Assembly: GCA_022605955.1 (NCBI GenBank)
Contig: JAKCOZ010000032.1
Coordinates: forward strand, 6,076,001-6,140,000
Direction: 5' to 3'
DNA from: Rallus limicola
Lineage: Eukaryota; Chordata; Aves; Gruiformes; Rallidae
Length of the DNA: 64,000 nucleotides
Shown here: piece after piece, positions 12,091-25,994 of the stretch
Position numbering within the stretch: the stretch's first letter is position 1
How the letters are laid out: each line of letters begins with the position of its first letter
The notes under the pieces: model-generated
Told to the model about the DNA's origin: nothing
The model's database searches: none
Seen by the model: only the letters and a program-made list of their open reading frames with translations
Translations under genes and position numbers: made by a program

Positions 12091-15000
12091 AGAAAGTATT
12101 TAACTATGGGGTCACGTTAAATTAGGTTTGATTTTGCTTAAGAAGGAAATCCAAATTATGGCATCTTGGTTTAAGCGTGAATGCCAAAACATAAATATTT
12201 CAGAGTGTGGAGGGAAAACAAGCGGGAGGAAGAATACAGTCCTGGGAAGGAACTCCTCAGGTTGTTACAATCTTCCCTTGACTCTTTGGAGGAGTCAGAC
12301 TGGCTCGGAGGGATTTTAAGAAGCCCACCAATGCTATTCAAGCCCTATATAATGCTGTAGAGCATTGTTTCTCTTTCACTGCAATATGCATGCCTTAGCA
12401 CAATTCAAGTCAGTTTAAAAGTGGTTCTGCTCCTGTATATGTCTTATCAACAATAACTAGCATTCAGACATACATGCTCATCAAACCCTTCTGTGCCTGT
12501 GCTGCAAAATCAAAATCTAAAGATGAGGGATTACCTTTTTTAATTCCTCCAGATGTTGCTGCCCAACCCTGGCAGATAGCGATGGCAATTATCCAGAAGT
12601 GGGAGATTAAAGTTAAGGAAGAGAGGGAAATCTTCGAGTCCTCAGGAACAGAAACAGCTAGGAGTCCATGCAGTGAAGGAAGTTAACCTTCGTTATTACG
12701 AGGATGGCTGTAAGGAGCTGGACAACCTGTCACCACCGGAGCAATAGCATTTGTCAGTTTGCAGGTCCCAAGTTATTTTGAGCAGCGTAAACCATGTGCC
12801 CCGCAGAGCATTCCACCTCATTGGACAGGGAATCCACTGCTCTGACAGCACCTATGGGCACCGAGTGCCTTCTCCTCACTCATGAAACGTCCCCTATAGA
12901 TGCTTATACAGGTTTTGCTGATTCATCCAAGAGGCACTGTAGTGGCATTGCATTACTCTTGTCAGCTGGTTTAGACTTCAGCCTTTTAAAATTACTAGTT
13001 ACTGCTATTGTCTTTATGTTTTGATCAGAACTCCAAGATTGTGGGCACTGGGAAACCCATCAGTCGGTAACAACGAAAACGTTCTGCAACTCCAGAGGCA
13101 AGCTCAGCAAACACATGGGACTTAGCAGTAAAATATTCCTGACTTCTTTGAAGCGTTTGATTTAATAAACATGCTGCAAAAACGCTGAAATCCTCAAGGA
13201 GGGCCTGTAGCTACAAATCCTCAAAAAGCTAGAGCTTCTAAGCTTGGTATGGGATGCACAGAAATAAACTGTTGGGGGAAAAGTAATTAAAAGGGGCAAG
13301 TGAAACGTGGCTATAAATAAACCTGAGATTAAAACATAGGTGGAATAATTTCAAAATATTTTAGCCCTGTTAAAGGAGTACACAGAGGAACCCTGTTGCT
13401 AGGTAGAATTTCACTTTGTGAAACTGAATCAAAACCTTGAGTGAATAAAACCTACCACATCACTTGGAAAACGTAGAGACTAGATTTTCTTTTCTACTCA
13501 TCCTATACACCAGCAACAGAAAATAATGTGTAACTCTAAACAGTTCAGTTAAGCAACAATGCTGCTTGATTGTTGATATATTGTTTTATTAAAAATCCTC
13601 ATCATGATTCCAATTTTAAAAGATGAATACAGTTGTATACATTTATTATGGGGAATTGATATATAGCCCTTTCCATGGAAAATGATGTAATGAGCTGGCT
13701 TTTTGACCTTCTCCCAATTCTTTCAAAATGTTATCGAGTGAAAGATTTTTCTAGAAAAGAGGTTCTCCTGTGGGATGTAGTCCTTCAGAAAGGTGTTGTA
13801 TGAGGCACAACAGTACGAAAAATCAGAGGTAAAGGCAGTTCTTTTATGGAAAGTTTCCTGATGCATTGGAAGTAGTTTTGTTCCTGTTTCCTGTAAAATA
13901 TTATCAGGAATAGCTTGGAACCGCTAGCTTGTGGTGTGGTTTCTTCAGTGATGTGGAATAGTTGTTCAGTGAAGTCAGCCCTTCTTTTGAGGACAGGTTA
14001 GGCATTTTGCGGTGACGTATAATGTAACTTTATACTGGGAACAGTGATCTTTATAATATCTGTAACAGTAGATGTGAGCCATACAGTACTGACAGGAACT
14101 GCATTATTGGTACTGGACTGCGTGCTACTGTGGCTTGGGCAGTACTCTGCAAAGTCTGAAGCCTGAAAATAAAGTCTGATGTCTCTGATAAAATAACTGT
14201 AAATCCACGTGGACTCCTGCTGAGGTGCAGTTACTGTGCAGCGTGCATGGAGTCTTGCTGAGCTGCAGACTGCTGTTTGGGCACGGTATGTGAGATTAAG
14301 CAATCCAAAGTGACTATTCAATCTCATCCAAAACATGTGCAAAAATGTTTCCAATATAAGAGAGAGTTTTATATAAGATGCTAGAATTGCAAAATCATTG
14401 AATAATCTGTGCAACAAATGAGCTAAGGGTTATGCAGAAAGTACAGCATTGAGAAACCATAAAGGTTATGAGCTTTTACTGTGGCAGACAGACTGACCAT
14501 TGTAACAGCAGGTGGTACAAGGACAAAACTTCCAAGAACCACAAGGAATTAGAGCATACACAGTAAAAGTGCCAGATCTTGCAGAGCTGTCATACTGATA
14601 GAGCAACATCAGAGAATTTCAGATGGATTAGATTGCAAATAACAGCATAAAGCCTGTGAAAATATTGTTGTTCCTGTCTCTACTTTTTTAGAAGTCGATG
14701 AATTCAGGCTTTTGGCTGCAGAGCACTGAAAAAACACTTGAAGGTATCATGACCTCCAGCTTGATGTCCTTTTGTCTTTGCTGGCCAGCAGAAGAAGGGA
14801 ACATCTGCCTCTCTAGGATGAGGTGTAGTGTTCTAGAATTAATTACACAAGCCCTCATCCTCTCCAGTGTTGGCTTTCAAAGCCCAAAGTACCTTTAAAA
14901 GGAGTGAGTCTTAGAATGGAACTTTGTACATGGCTGGTTGGCTGTTACTCCACAGTAGGATTATCAAACTGTAATTGAAAACCTGTAGGATTTCTCATAA

Positions 15001-18000
15001 ATGGAAACTTCTTGATTTTCTAAAAGTTAGGATAAAATTAATAAAGTCTTATTAATGACATGTGCTAAACCATTAATTGAGAAATCAAATGGCTTACACA
15101 TTATTCAGTAGAGAATTATTGGACATCTGTGCAGACTGCCCAAAATTGTGAGGTGTCTGCACTGTCTTTTGGGCATCCCTGAACACGTCACATACTGTCC
15201 AGCCTGACAGCAAGCCTGTAAGTACAGCTGAGGCTGGAAGAAGCCGTCTTCTTCTACGGTGTTGAAAAGTTTTAGAGCCTTAGAACATAAAAAAGAAAAG
15301 GCTCCTGAAGATTTGAAGAAATCATTATCCTTTAAAAGATTGGTCTACTGCCATTGTTTTTTAAACAGCTCAGAGCAGCAGCAGGGCATAGTTTACTATG
15401 CCAGAGTAACTGAGGCAGATAAGCACTTCTCAGGTGCATAGGCTTGCCATAATTGCAGTGATTTCAAGGTTACAATTAAGCCCATAGTACCTATAGGCCA
15501 GTATCACATACCTAGCATATAGCATATCTTTGCTTATAGTTTGGAATAAGAAATTCTCCAATTCAAGCTACATCAAGCTCACAATTACACATATACAAAC
15601 ATTTATTTCGGCTTTAGAGGTTAGTGCTGGAAACAGTGCAGACAGCTGCAAGGTGGCAGTTAGCTTTGGGACATATATTACAGGGCACCCTGATTCTTTA
15701 GGTACTTACCATAGAAGCTAGTGATGAAAAACAGCTGGACAAGCCTCAAAACTGCATTCTGAGCAGGAATACCACCTTAGAATAAAAGACATAAAACTGA
15801 GTGCTGCTGGCATTTAGGCTGGAAGCAGAGAGAAGATGGAGGCATGACCAGAAGGCTGGGACAAAGAAAAACTTCCTGGCAGCGTGTTTTAACAGCTGGT
15901 TTGTAAGTGACTCTGCTTTTAATTCAGCTCAACTGGTCTCGACCAAGCCTCTTGGAGATCAGCTCCACTCAGTTTACACACAGCGGCTGTCTGTGTGCCT
16001 GTGGGGAGGTGGAAGCAGTGTGAGTTTCTGCTGTTACTCTTTAAGGGCAGGTACATAAAACAGTGCTGTAGCTCAGGTGATGCTTCCTAAGTCATTCAAC
16101 CATTAGAGCTTCATCTGAATTCTTGAGGAAAACGTAAATTTATCAATGATTTAGGTGCATACCAGGGACACAAAGGTCAAGAAACGTGCAGAATCAGAAA
16201 AACGTGTTCAGGTCACAAAGGAATGTGCAATAGCAGCAATAATTGTTGTGTTCTTGTCACTGCTATGGTATACAGAGCAGGAAGATGGTGTTTATATGGC
16301 TATGTCACAAACAGAGAATGTGGAGAGATGGGGATAACCGGAACAGGAGGTTAAAAAGTCTTGCCATTTCCAGACAAGATTTTCTACAAGGCCAGTTTTC
16401 TGCCTGTGGTTGTAATCCAATTATAAATTACTGTATCAAAAATATTAATATTGTCCTTATAATAAGTCCTAGATTTCTGATAGGGTTTTAGATTGTGATT
16501 CCTAAAAAATTGCCATTGAAAATTCTGGCACACAAATACTAAATGTTCTATTTCTTCAAAAGATTCCTCAAGGACGAGTTGTCGTGTGGCAGTGATTTTG
16601 CAGCCCTGAGAAGCACAGGCTTGCTACCCACTTTTGGTCTGCATCCCACCACCCACTGGTCTTGCTCATCCCAAGGCTGAACTCATTTCTTTCCAATGTG
16701 GAGTAAGAAATAAACAGTGTGTTAGATAAGTTTGCTCTCCTGGGCTGAAGAGGTAACTTCAGAAGAGAGGCTTAGCCGACCTGTAACCATTTTACTGATC
16801 AAATAGGAATGTTGATTCATAAAGTACCCACTTTGTCTTTTGTTATGCTGGCTCAAATCTCTCAAGTCTGGTAGGCTGACTTCAGAAAAAAAGGCTGATG
16901 TCAGCCAAACCCTTCACCCAGATAGGGTGGTAACTTTGAGGAGATCTTACTCAGCCATGTGAATGCTTCCAGGTGTATGCACTTTATGTATGACCCATAA
17001 AGGGAAACTATCTGCTTTAGAATTTGAATGCTAGCAAGTAAAAGAACCCAGCTGCTTCTAGGATCTTTAGATGTCCCAACTTAAAAAGAGTAATTTTCCT
17101 TGCAAAAGGGAGAATATAGGAGAACCTAATAATATATTTACCTACACAGGGAACAGTGAAATGGTTGTGACACTTTTTGCATGACTAGTCCCAAATGGGC
17201 CATAAAAGGGGCCCTGTTAATGCCAGTTCTACTGTCTTCACCTAACTCTGGACACTCTCTGTCATTTTGCTATGTTGTTTCAGGTCTCCAGCTAAGAGAC
17301 CACTGGTTGGCACCGACTGGGCCTGATGCTGGCACAGCTTTGCTGGATCTGGCTGTAGCTGATACAACAATGGACCTGGTTTTGTCAGATTATGTGTAAG
17401 AGAGGGCACTAAGCCAAACACTGTGTTTGTACTTTTGCTATTCTTTCCTGGGTTTTGCTTTCCCTATTTTGTGACTTGTCTAATTGTTTCTTCAGATAAG
17501 CCAGGATTAGACCCCAGGAGCTACAGATCTATCCATTTCAATTTGCTTCCTTACCTTTCTTCAGAACATACATCTCCAAAACATCCAAAAAGGCTGTTTA
17601 TAGCCGTGATTACTACTACAGATTGTCAGAGGGACTGGCACAAAGAGTGGAGTTATCTATTTCTGGGGTTGATATTAAGCAGACCTGACATCTGCATTGT
17701 ATGCCTTTGTTAACTGCTTCCTCTTGTCCAGAGACAGGGTCATATACATGAATGTTTTTGACTTGGGGTTGAGATTAACACACACAACATTATGGATTGT
17801 ATTTTTAAAAGTGGATTAAGAGTCAGTCTAGTGAGGAGTATTTTGTAACCACACAGCCTCTACTTCCAATTACACATTTGTCAAACAGAGATTTACAGTG
17901 CAGTCCTTATTCTTATCACTTAAATGGCATCACACGTGTGGAAGAGAACAGAATTTCATCTGGACTACTTACAAAGGAATGACAAGACCCTTACAGAACT

Positions 18001-20184
18001 GAGAGACTTCGCTGAGCATCCATCTGTAAGTGCTTTTAACATGAAAGAACAAGATAAGTTGGTTTATTTTCTTTATGGCTATGTTTGTGGAAGCCCAGTT
18101 AACGTGAATTGCAGAGTAACAAGGAGGATACAGTCAGAGGTTCTTGTCTTCTGTCTGAACTGAAAACATGTGCACCATTTATGAAAAATACAGGTTATCT
18201 GCAATATATTTTTTTCTAATTAGGTACAGTGGCTTTCCAGTCTGTGTATTTGCTTCACATTAGAGGTCTTGAGGCCTAAAGCAAATTATACACAAAGGGC
18301 CAGGCAGCTGGCAGGAGCCTGAGGCAGCTCAAACCCAGACCTTTAGTGTCTTAGAGTAACCCAAGCCAGAAAGAACGGCTGGTGTTTTGATCATCAGAGG
18401 CTTTTGTGTCTGTTACAGACAACTGGAACTGTAGAGAATATCAGCTCTAGTCAGATGTTTAATGGGACAAAACATACAATAACATAGTTGCCAAAATTAT
18501 ACTTCATGAGATACAATCCTAATTAGAGTGTCTTAAAGGATTGCTGGTAGAAGAGAATTAGGAGAGGCCATTCATGCATTATCTCTGTTTTAAAATAGTT
18601 TCTTGAGACCTATTGCTTTCCAGGCAGACTCAGATGAGCGCTTGGTTGATCAGCAGTGTGCTTGGCAGTCAGCACATCTCTGGACTTGCGGTCAGCAGGT
18701 CACTTCAGCTAGGTGGGTTTGGAGGACAGCTGTGTGACTGTCCAGTGAGGTGACTAGAGGAACTAACTGAAGATGAGAGCTTGACATGCGTAGGTTAGGT
18801 AGCAGGAGTGCATAGTTTGGTAACAGTTTAATAAAATATGTCAGAAGCAAACTCCGTGGAAAGAAATGGCTGTATGTAGTATATTGCAGTGGTGCAACAG
18901 GATGAACTGGGAAATGGTCAGTCTGAACAGCCAGGAAAGAGAAATTACATTCATACTTAGAAAGAACATATGAACTCGACACATGGTGGCAGCAGAAAAG
19001 CATGGCAGCCTTTGTGCCAACAAATAAAAGGCGGCAGCACCCCGTGGAGTTAGGGGAATTGCGTTGTCTGGTTAGGGCTAGGAGAAAGAGGGTTAGCTGC
19101 TATTATTTGACCCCTTGTGGATAGCATGCAGAAAGCACTGGCTCTGCCTGCCTCTCTGATTGTACCAACAAGGGAAAAAACAAGCTCTGTAGTTCTCTGG
19201 AGTTTAAATTTTTCCTCCTCTTTGGTATACAAACAGCGCCATTTCGTAATGCAAGCGTAATAGGATATCACTTCCAAACACTGAATCTCATTAGCTGGCT
19301 GATATGAGAAATAGTTACTGTTTTACCAGCCCTTTAGTGTGTCACCTTATTCTGCACACTTGAGATCGGTTTACCAGCCCCTCCCGATGATCCTGGCTCT
19401 CTTTCCCTTACGCTGCCTCATCTGTCTGGAACGCCTTCCCTCAGGCCACTGAGTCACCTTCCCCCTTTAAATGTTGTTTTTTTCTTTGTAATTTTAAACT
19501 GCCTTGCATCATAATGTAATTTGTAAGAATTTATATGAAGATGTACTACAAAATTGCATCCGTAGATGCTGATAAAGCTTTAAAGAGCCTGGGTTTTTTA
19601 GGATATTACTTTACTGAGGGCATTAATTTTAAAGTAAATGTCTTTTTTCAAAACACAAACAAACTTTCAGGAAGGACAGAGATGAGAGAGTAATTTTATA
19701 GCTTATTAAACACCAGCAGTATCAGAATCACTCTGTCTAGCTAAAGAACAAGTGATATTTAGAAAGTGTAAGGTTGCTTACCAAAGGATCATGACCCAGA
19801 AAATTGCCTCAGAGCAACGACAGCAGGAGGTACTGGCCATTCTGACTAGCCATCCAAATTGTTAATTATGCCAAATGTGGCTTTTTCACAAACATATAAG
19901 ACAAGCAGAGACAGAAAGAGAGGACAATATAACTTTTCTAATAGGAAACCAAGTAAGACCTCTAATTCATATTAAATAATCTTCTAGTGATCTCTCAGGC
20001 CACATTTAACCCAGCAGTTCTGCTTGTGAACTGTCACTCTCTAGAACCATCTAATTTCTAAACAGTCAAAATATGAATTTACTCAATGGAAGGAGTCAAA
20101 AGGTATATACAGGCTCTAAAATATATTCTGATCTGTTAAAACCACACATGTTACAAGCCAAGAGTAGACCAATGGGTACATCAG
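12091..20184. other. Gene-poor DNA between MYPN and HERC4, part 2
   Basis: I see no recognisable protein, RNA gene or repeat family. The longest open frame (13998-14417, minus strand, 139 codons) has no domain or motif I recognise, lacks convincing splice context and is treated as chance. Confidence 0.55.
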
Positions 20185-20224
20185 TGACATAATGACAGTA
20201 TGACATAATGACATACTGACAGTA
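20185..20224 (+). repeat. Five tandem octamers with a TGACA core
   Basis: Forty bases read as five consecutive 8-mers: TGACATAA, TGACAGTA, TGACATAA, TGACATAC, TGACAGTA. TGACAG is the core bound by TALE homeodomain proteins (MEIS/PREP/TGIF), so the array could be a homotypic site cluster or simply a decaying minisatellite. Confidence 0.85.
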
Positions 20225-21299
20225 ATGCCCTGTTCTATCACACAAGTTAGGAAAGGGAGTTTTCTTTCTGCCTAGGGGGCCTTTGAAAATGCTTTTTTTA
20301 AGTATCTGTCTTCTTTTTGCTTTAGGAAAGGAAGAATATTGGAAGACTCCCAACTGTGACACTTAGAAGGAAAATGCAGATATCACAGGAAGTATTTTTT
20401 ATTTCATCTGATTAGTAAAGGCCTTTCAAAGTACAAAAACCCCTTTTTGTGTGCTGAATTGATGGTGTGGGGCTGTAGAAACTCAATATTTGAGCTACAT
20501 TTTACACATAATGCTTTTAAAGAGTATGTTTAATGTTAAATCAGGACAACAGAGTAAATCAAGAAAAACATCTATCTTATAAAGAAATATTTACTATTTT
20601 GGAAATTCAAAGACAGGGTAAAAAGAGCAAGGTTATGTTTTCATTGAGTAGTTAAAAAGATACACCTTGAATTTTCTCAGGTAATTTTCAAAAAGCTAAG
20701 GGACTAACCTGTGTAGATCCAGCTGTATATCCTCATTTGGGGTGTTTATTTAATGTCATACTAGCCAAGATTTTGACATTTGAGTGTCACCTAAGTCTTT
20801 GCTCACCATTTTTTGAAAATCAAAATACGTATTTTAGAGACCTACTTCACAAAGTCTCGGCCCTAACATGTATAACCCATGGGTATTGTATATGACAACT
20901 CTTCCTCCTGTACTGAGGGTGTTTGTTTGACTGTGCCTTGAGCTGTTGAATAGGGTCTGAGGTGTTTGAGCGAACAGAGAAATTTAAGTGAGGGCTGGAG
21001 CAGGAAGGGGAGCCAGAACTGCTGCTGTTATGCTGTGATGGATAGACTTTACATGAAATTCATTTCAGTTCGCTGGCTGCACTCACTATATGAAAGGAGT
21101 GCTCGTATTTTTTCCACACATGACCTGCACAGTTGTGGGGTTTTGAGCTGTGATACAAACCCATCAAGACTCATCTGATTTAAATTGGCATTAGTTCCAT
21201 TGACTTTCCTTGGGAAACAATTTACCCCTCTGAGGGTTTGGCCCAGAGGAAAGGGAAGTGGGGAAAATTATGCCTTGGAGCTATTGACCAGGGAAGGCC

Positions 21300-21350
21300 T
21301 GGAATTGTAGGGGTTGAAAGGGACCTCAAGAGATCATCAAGTCCAACACC
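21300..21350 (-). mobile_element. CR1 LINE 3'-end fragment
   Basis: The block GGGTTGAAAGGGACCTCAAG, followed by AGATCATCAAGTCCAAC, is the reverse complement of the conserved 3' end of avian CR1 elements. Only about 50 bases are recognisable, so this is a heavily 5'-truncated or eroded copy. Confidence 0.75.
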
Positions 21351-24300
21351 AAAGAAAGAACTTAGTGGGAAGAACTTCCAGAAATTTCCCAGCTTTAGTC
21401 AAAAGAATCAAGTTTAAAATCCAGGGACTGATGAATAATTTGATTCCCAAGACTGAGGCCTCTACTGAAAGTCTCCACCTCACAGATACAGCTACTTGCT
21501 GTACCCTCCCACACACTCATTTTGATTGCATTATTGAAACTATTAAGGAGGTATTACAGTGTTCCAAGCTGCACTGTCTCCTTCCCTGGATTTGAAAAAA
21601 ACTTTTCACTAAATTTAGGCTTCCTAATTCTGAAATATTTGCTCTCTATTTACGTGGGGCAAGAGAAAACCTTTGGCTCTTTTGCAGAGATCTCTCTGGC
21701 CTAGATCCTGAAATGCAGGATTTGATGCAGCCAAATGTTTGCATCAGAACATATGTGACAATATATTATTAGTCTCTGGATTTATTCTTTTTATGTTGGT
21801 CACTGTATGTCCAAAGAAATGATGGTGGAGGCAAGCATGGTATCTGAACCTTTAATTTCTCAAATATTAAAAAATGAGAAGTTTCCTGAAAGATAGCTAT
21901 AGGCATAAATTTGGTAATCCTTTCAATGATGTATCTTTTAAAAGAATGTATTGGTGTGAACTATTTTAAACTAAGTCTTAGCCAAAAGATAACAATTTCC
22001 ATAAATTTTACTTGAAAATATGCAATCACTGTAATCCCAAATACTGGATTCTAAAGAGATCATTGCTGATATAACTCACTGGAGTTGATATGGCTATTTG
22101 TAGTGGTTACAAACAAAATGCATCTGGGTTCATGTTTATTGTTGTTCTGCAGGAAAGCCAGTAGGGATCGTTATAGTTATGAACAGACTGTTTTCATGCT
22201 TACAATCATTAGAAACTCTGAAGATAACACAAGCAGGTTTATAATGGTGATGAGCTATTCAGAGGCTCAAACTTGCACACTGCAAAGCCATCACTTGGTC
22301 ATAGGGCCAAATAAGCATTCTTTTTGCTCATCTTATTTAGAAAAAAGAAAAAGACCAAAAAAAAGCAGTACTTGGAGGAACTGAATTGGTAATATTTATA
22401 CTGTCAAAGAGACAGCTTGCCTTGTTGTGTTTGCTACAAGCCTGTAAGCATACAACATTGTTTGTACTGAATTGTTTGTATTTGCAAATGTTTTATCACA
22501 CTGGGCACAATATTTTTCTATGTGCAAGGCTGCCAGCTAAAAAATATTGTGGAAGTGTCTTCTGATGAAATTGGAGCTTCAAGCTCACTTTCCTGCTGGT
22601 AATCTGTCTGGTTTTGGGTGTCTCCAGTGGGTCATAGGGTGAACAGAAGCTGCTTTGTTTCAGTTGGACACTGTGGAAATTCCTCAATCAGTCTCAGGAA
22701 CAATTTCTCTTGGATCTCCATGGATCCGTGCCCTACGACTACTTTCATATCCATGTATGTTTATGATTCATTGTGCTGGTCTAGGCCCCTGCCCAGAAGC
22801 TGGAAATAGCCCTGTATTCTTCTTTTATGAAAGTAAATATAGGTGGGGACTATCCAATACCCCTCAAATGATCATTTCTGATTTGGATCAGTGATCGTAT
22901 TTAGTGGTGTCCAAGTGGCTTGCTGACACTGATGACAAGAAAGCCTTCATCAATCAGCCATGGGTGGTGAATCATGGCTACCTCCCTCCCTATCCAAGAA
23001 AAAAAAGCCAGCTAAATGCAATGGAGGTTTGGCACAGGTAGCTGCTCTACTGTTTCTGCTTCCAAATGATATATAGCTGCTTTGGCCTCCCCTGTACAAG
23101 CTTGAAATTTTAAATTGAAACAGTATTTTGTATGCTGCTAGACCAAGTAAACAAAGAAACCTTATCCCAAAAACATTGTCCCAAGATCAGCTGGAGAGAA
23201 ATAAGAGCCTCTAAATCACTCATGTTAAAAAAATCAACAAGCTTGTCAGCATTCTGCAGAACTCTGTGTCAGCAAACAGAAACAAGAGATTACAAGTTTG
23301 TGGCAATATTTTTTTTCCCCTAAACAGGACCTTAGTAAGTATTGGCATAGGAGGTCTCTGGGAACATGAGTCAGTAGGCTTCTCTACATGTGAATTGTTT
23401 GTAGGTAGCAGCAGTGATTCTGTTTTTCACACACTTAGGTAGATTTGATTGCTGGTCTCATACTCCTCACTTTCCTTCTGTCTCCAAAACCAAGTATGTT
23501 TTTTTTTTAAATCTTTGATGCTCAGGTTGAGATCTACATCAGGAAATTCAGAGTTGCTGTCCTCCAAGGACTCCATGCTCTCACTGCTCACTTAGCATTT
23601 CTGTTGAGCCTCTTTGCAACCTCTGCAAGAGAAATCTAATTTTCCATCTGACCAAGAGTCTTTGTCCACTGTGAATATTTAATCCCCGTTTGGAACGGAG
23701 ATGCCCTGTCCTTCAGTTGATACAAACGGCTGAGATTCATTACCACTCTGACACCACGTTTCAATCCACTCTGTACCAATACCAGTTGCTAACTGCACCA
23801 AAATATATCTCATAGTGTCATGCCCCTCTGGCTTTCAGTAATACACGTGGAATCGTGAATCTTATGCTGAATTAAATCACAAAAGCTACAGACTACTGTC
23901 TATTCATCTTTACAAGACAGAAGTATCTTTGCTGCAAAGCAGTCCTGTATTTTTTGAGCGATAACTCATAGCAGAAACAGCTGGATGTAGTTTGAACACA
24001 GTGGTCACAGTTTGTGCCTCAGAGTTATTTTCTTCCCGGCTATTCTTCACAAAGTCCCACCACAGGAATAGAGAAAACTGCCTGTCCTGACAATTGCTTA
24101 GGCACAGGGCCACAAGCTGTCACACTTAGCTGATGGTGGAGTCCTCTGCTTCCTGGAGACACATGCTGTGCCTTTTTCTCTCCTAGGAATCAGCCCTAAC
24201 ATCCATTTCGTGTAGTGCCTATTGTGCCCTCTGATATTCAAATGCTTCCTTACAGTTTCTTTTCCCTCCTCATCTGCAAGTGTTACTCTGGTCTAGGATC

Positions 24301-25970
24301 TTTTCCTTCACTATTACTGTTCCCATAGCCAAACACCCACTCAAACAAACACTCACTGCCTGAAATTATTTTTTTTTCCTCACAAATCTTACACCTTGTA
24401 AAGCCAAGGACTTTATCACCCAAGAAATGGGGTGGAAAGAGACCTGAATATCAGGAAAAATCCAGTTTGGCTCAACAGAGAGGGAACTTTTATTATGGTA
24501 TTTCTGTTTTCCATACCAGTGTGATTTTTTTCCCCTCCACTCCCAGTTCTGTTCCAATAACAACAAACTTAATTCTGTGAATTAGATTCCAGCTCCCACC
24601 ACACCTCTAAGACAAGAGACCATCTGTGTTATTTTCACAGCTAGTTTTCCCCTCAGCTGTCTCCCAAGCCCCCTGAGAGAACAGATCCTTCTACCCCACC
24701 TCTGTTCACAGGAGCACCTTTCTCCCTGCCCAGTCAGGTCACCCCGTGCTCTGGATAAGAAATGACACTAAACAATCCAACATGGAATTTTGCAAAGAAG
24801 CCAAGAGTGCTCACCATGAAGTGTTGTGACCAGGCTGTGTGTGAGCCTCAGTTCTGGTCCTCTCCTGTGCCTCTTTGTTCTCCTCAGTGCCGGCTGCTAC
24901 CTTTCTGCCTGCTCTTTACGAAATAGTAAGAAGGCTAATTTTAGGGTGCTTCATCATCCTGCCATGCAAAGACACAGTGTCATGTCAGAATCAGCAGCAT
25001 GTGGCACCACTTGGAGCTGCTATTTTATAAGCATGGTTCAGCATGTTCTCAAGTTGGTCTCTGTAGGGCAGAACTGGCTCAATTCTTGCTCTTGTATTCC
25101 TGTAGGATTGCACCTTAAAAATGCAAGGTAAGTTTTGGCCTGAGCAAAAGCCTGGTTTAATGAGATGGGAATTGGTATCTTGGCATCCAACACTTCAGCC
25201 AAAAGGAACATGGGAATTGCCTGGTGTTCAGTTAGCACCTGGTCTGCCGATCTATTTATAACAGAAAAATTAATGTAATAGTGTGAAATTACAAATAGGA
25301 AGAGAACATGCATGTGGGAAAGGGCTGCACTCCCAACCCTTTCAGTAGGATGCTGGAAAATGTTTGGCATCTTTAGCCCCAACCTGCAGATGCCTGGGCA
25401 CTTGTGTGGCTTCTGCCATAGTGCCAGGACACGGGGTGGTCACTCCGAGTGCCAGCCGTGATTGGTGTGGGCTTGGGGGTACTGGATCCACACAGGAGCT
25501 CAATGAGTGCGGGAGCTTCATACCGAATGCGAAGGTCAGCTCGCTTCCTTCACTGTGGCCTTCCAGCCTGGGGTTCACCCTGGCATTTTGCCACATCTCC
25601 ATGTTCTTTGCAGCTCTCACCCTGTGAAATAACGTTCTTTCAGGTGCTTCAAGCTGTATTTTGTGGCCTGAGAGGATGAGGGGAATGGGGTGTTGTAAGT
25701 TTTTCTTTTTGTTTATCTCACTTGAAGGTAGACTCCTCAGCTTATCCTTAAACAGCTCCCTTAAGGTGCCTTGAGTTGAACACACAACTTACAGTGTTGT
25801 CAATTTAGTATTCACATAGTGATTTACCTTCAATAAATACTTGATCTTATTGCTAAACACATATGCATTTGAACTAACCAGAATCATAACAGTGAGTGGG
25901 GGAGGACAGTCAGAAAACAAAAATATGCTTGGTTATAAAGTAGCAGAGTGCATAAACCACATACTCTGGG

Positions 25971-25994
25971 GTGTGTGTGTCTGTCTGTCTGTCT
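25971..25994. repeat. GT/CTGT compound microsatellite
   Basis: Five GT units followed by three and a half CTGT units. Confidence 0.85.

Noticed and set aside
12474..12686. 70-codon Lys/Glu-rich open frame
   Set aside because: Looks protein-like at first glance, but there is no known family, no splice sites of note and no neighbouring exon to join.
13998..14417. 139-codon open frame on the minus strand
   Set aside because: No motif, mixed composition and no supporting context.
25342..25785. 147-codon open frame on the minus strand
   Set aside because: No recognisable domain, signal peptide or splice partner, with overlapping open frames on the other strand. Consistent with chance.
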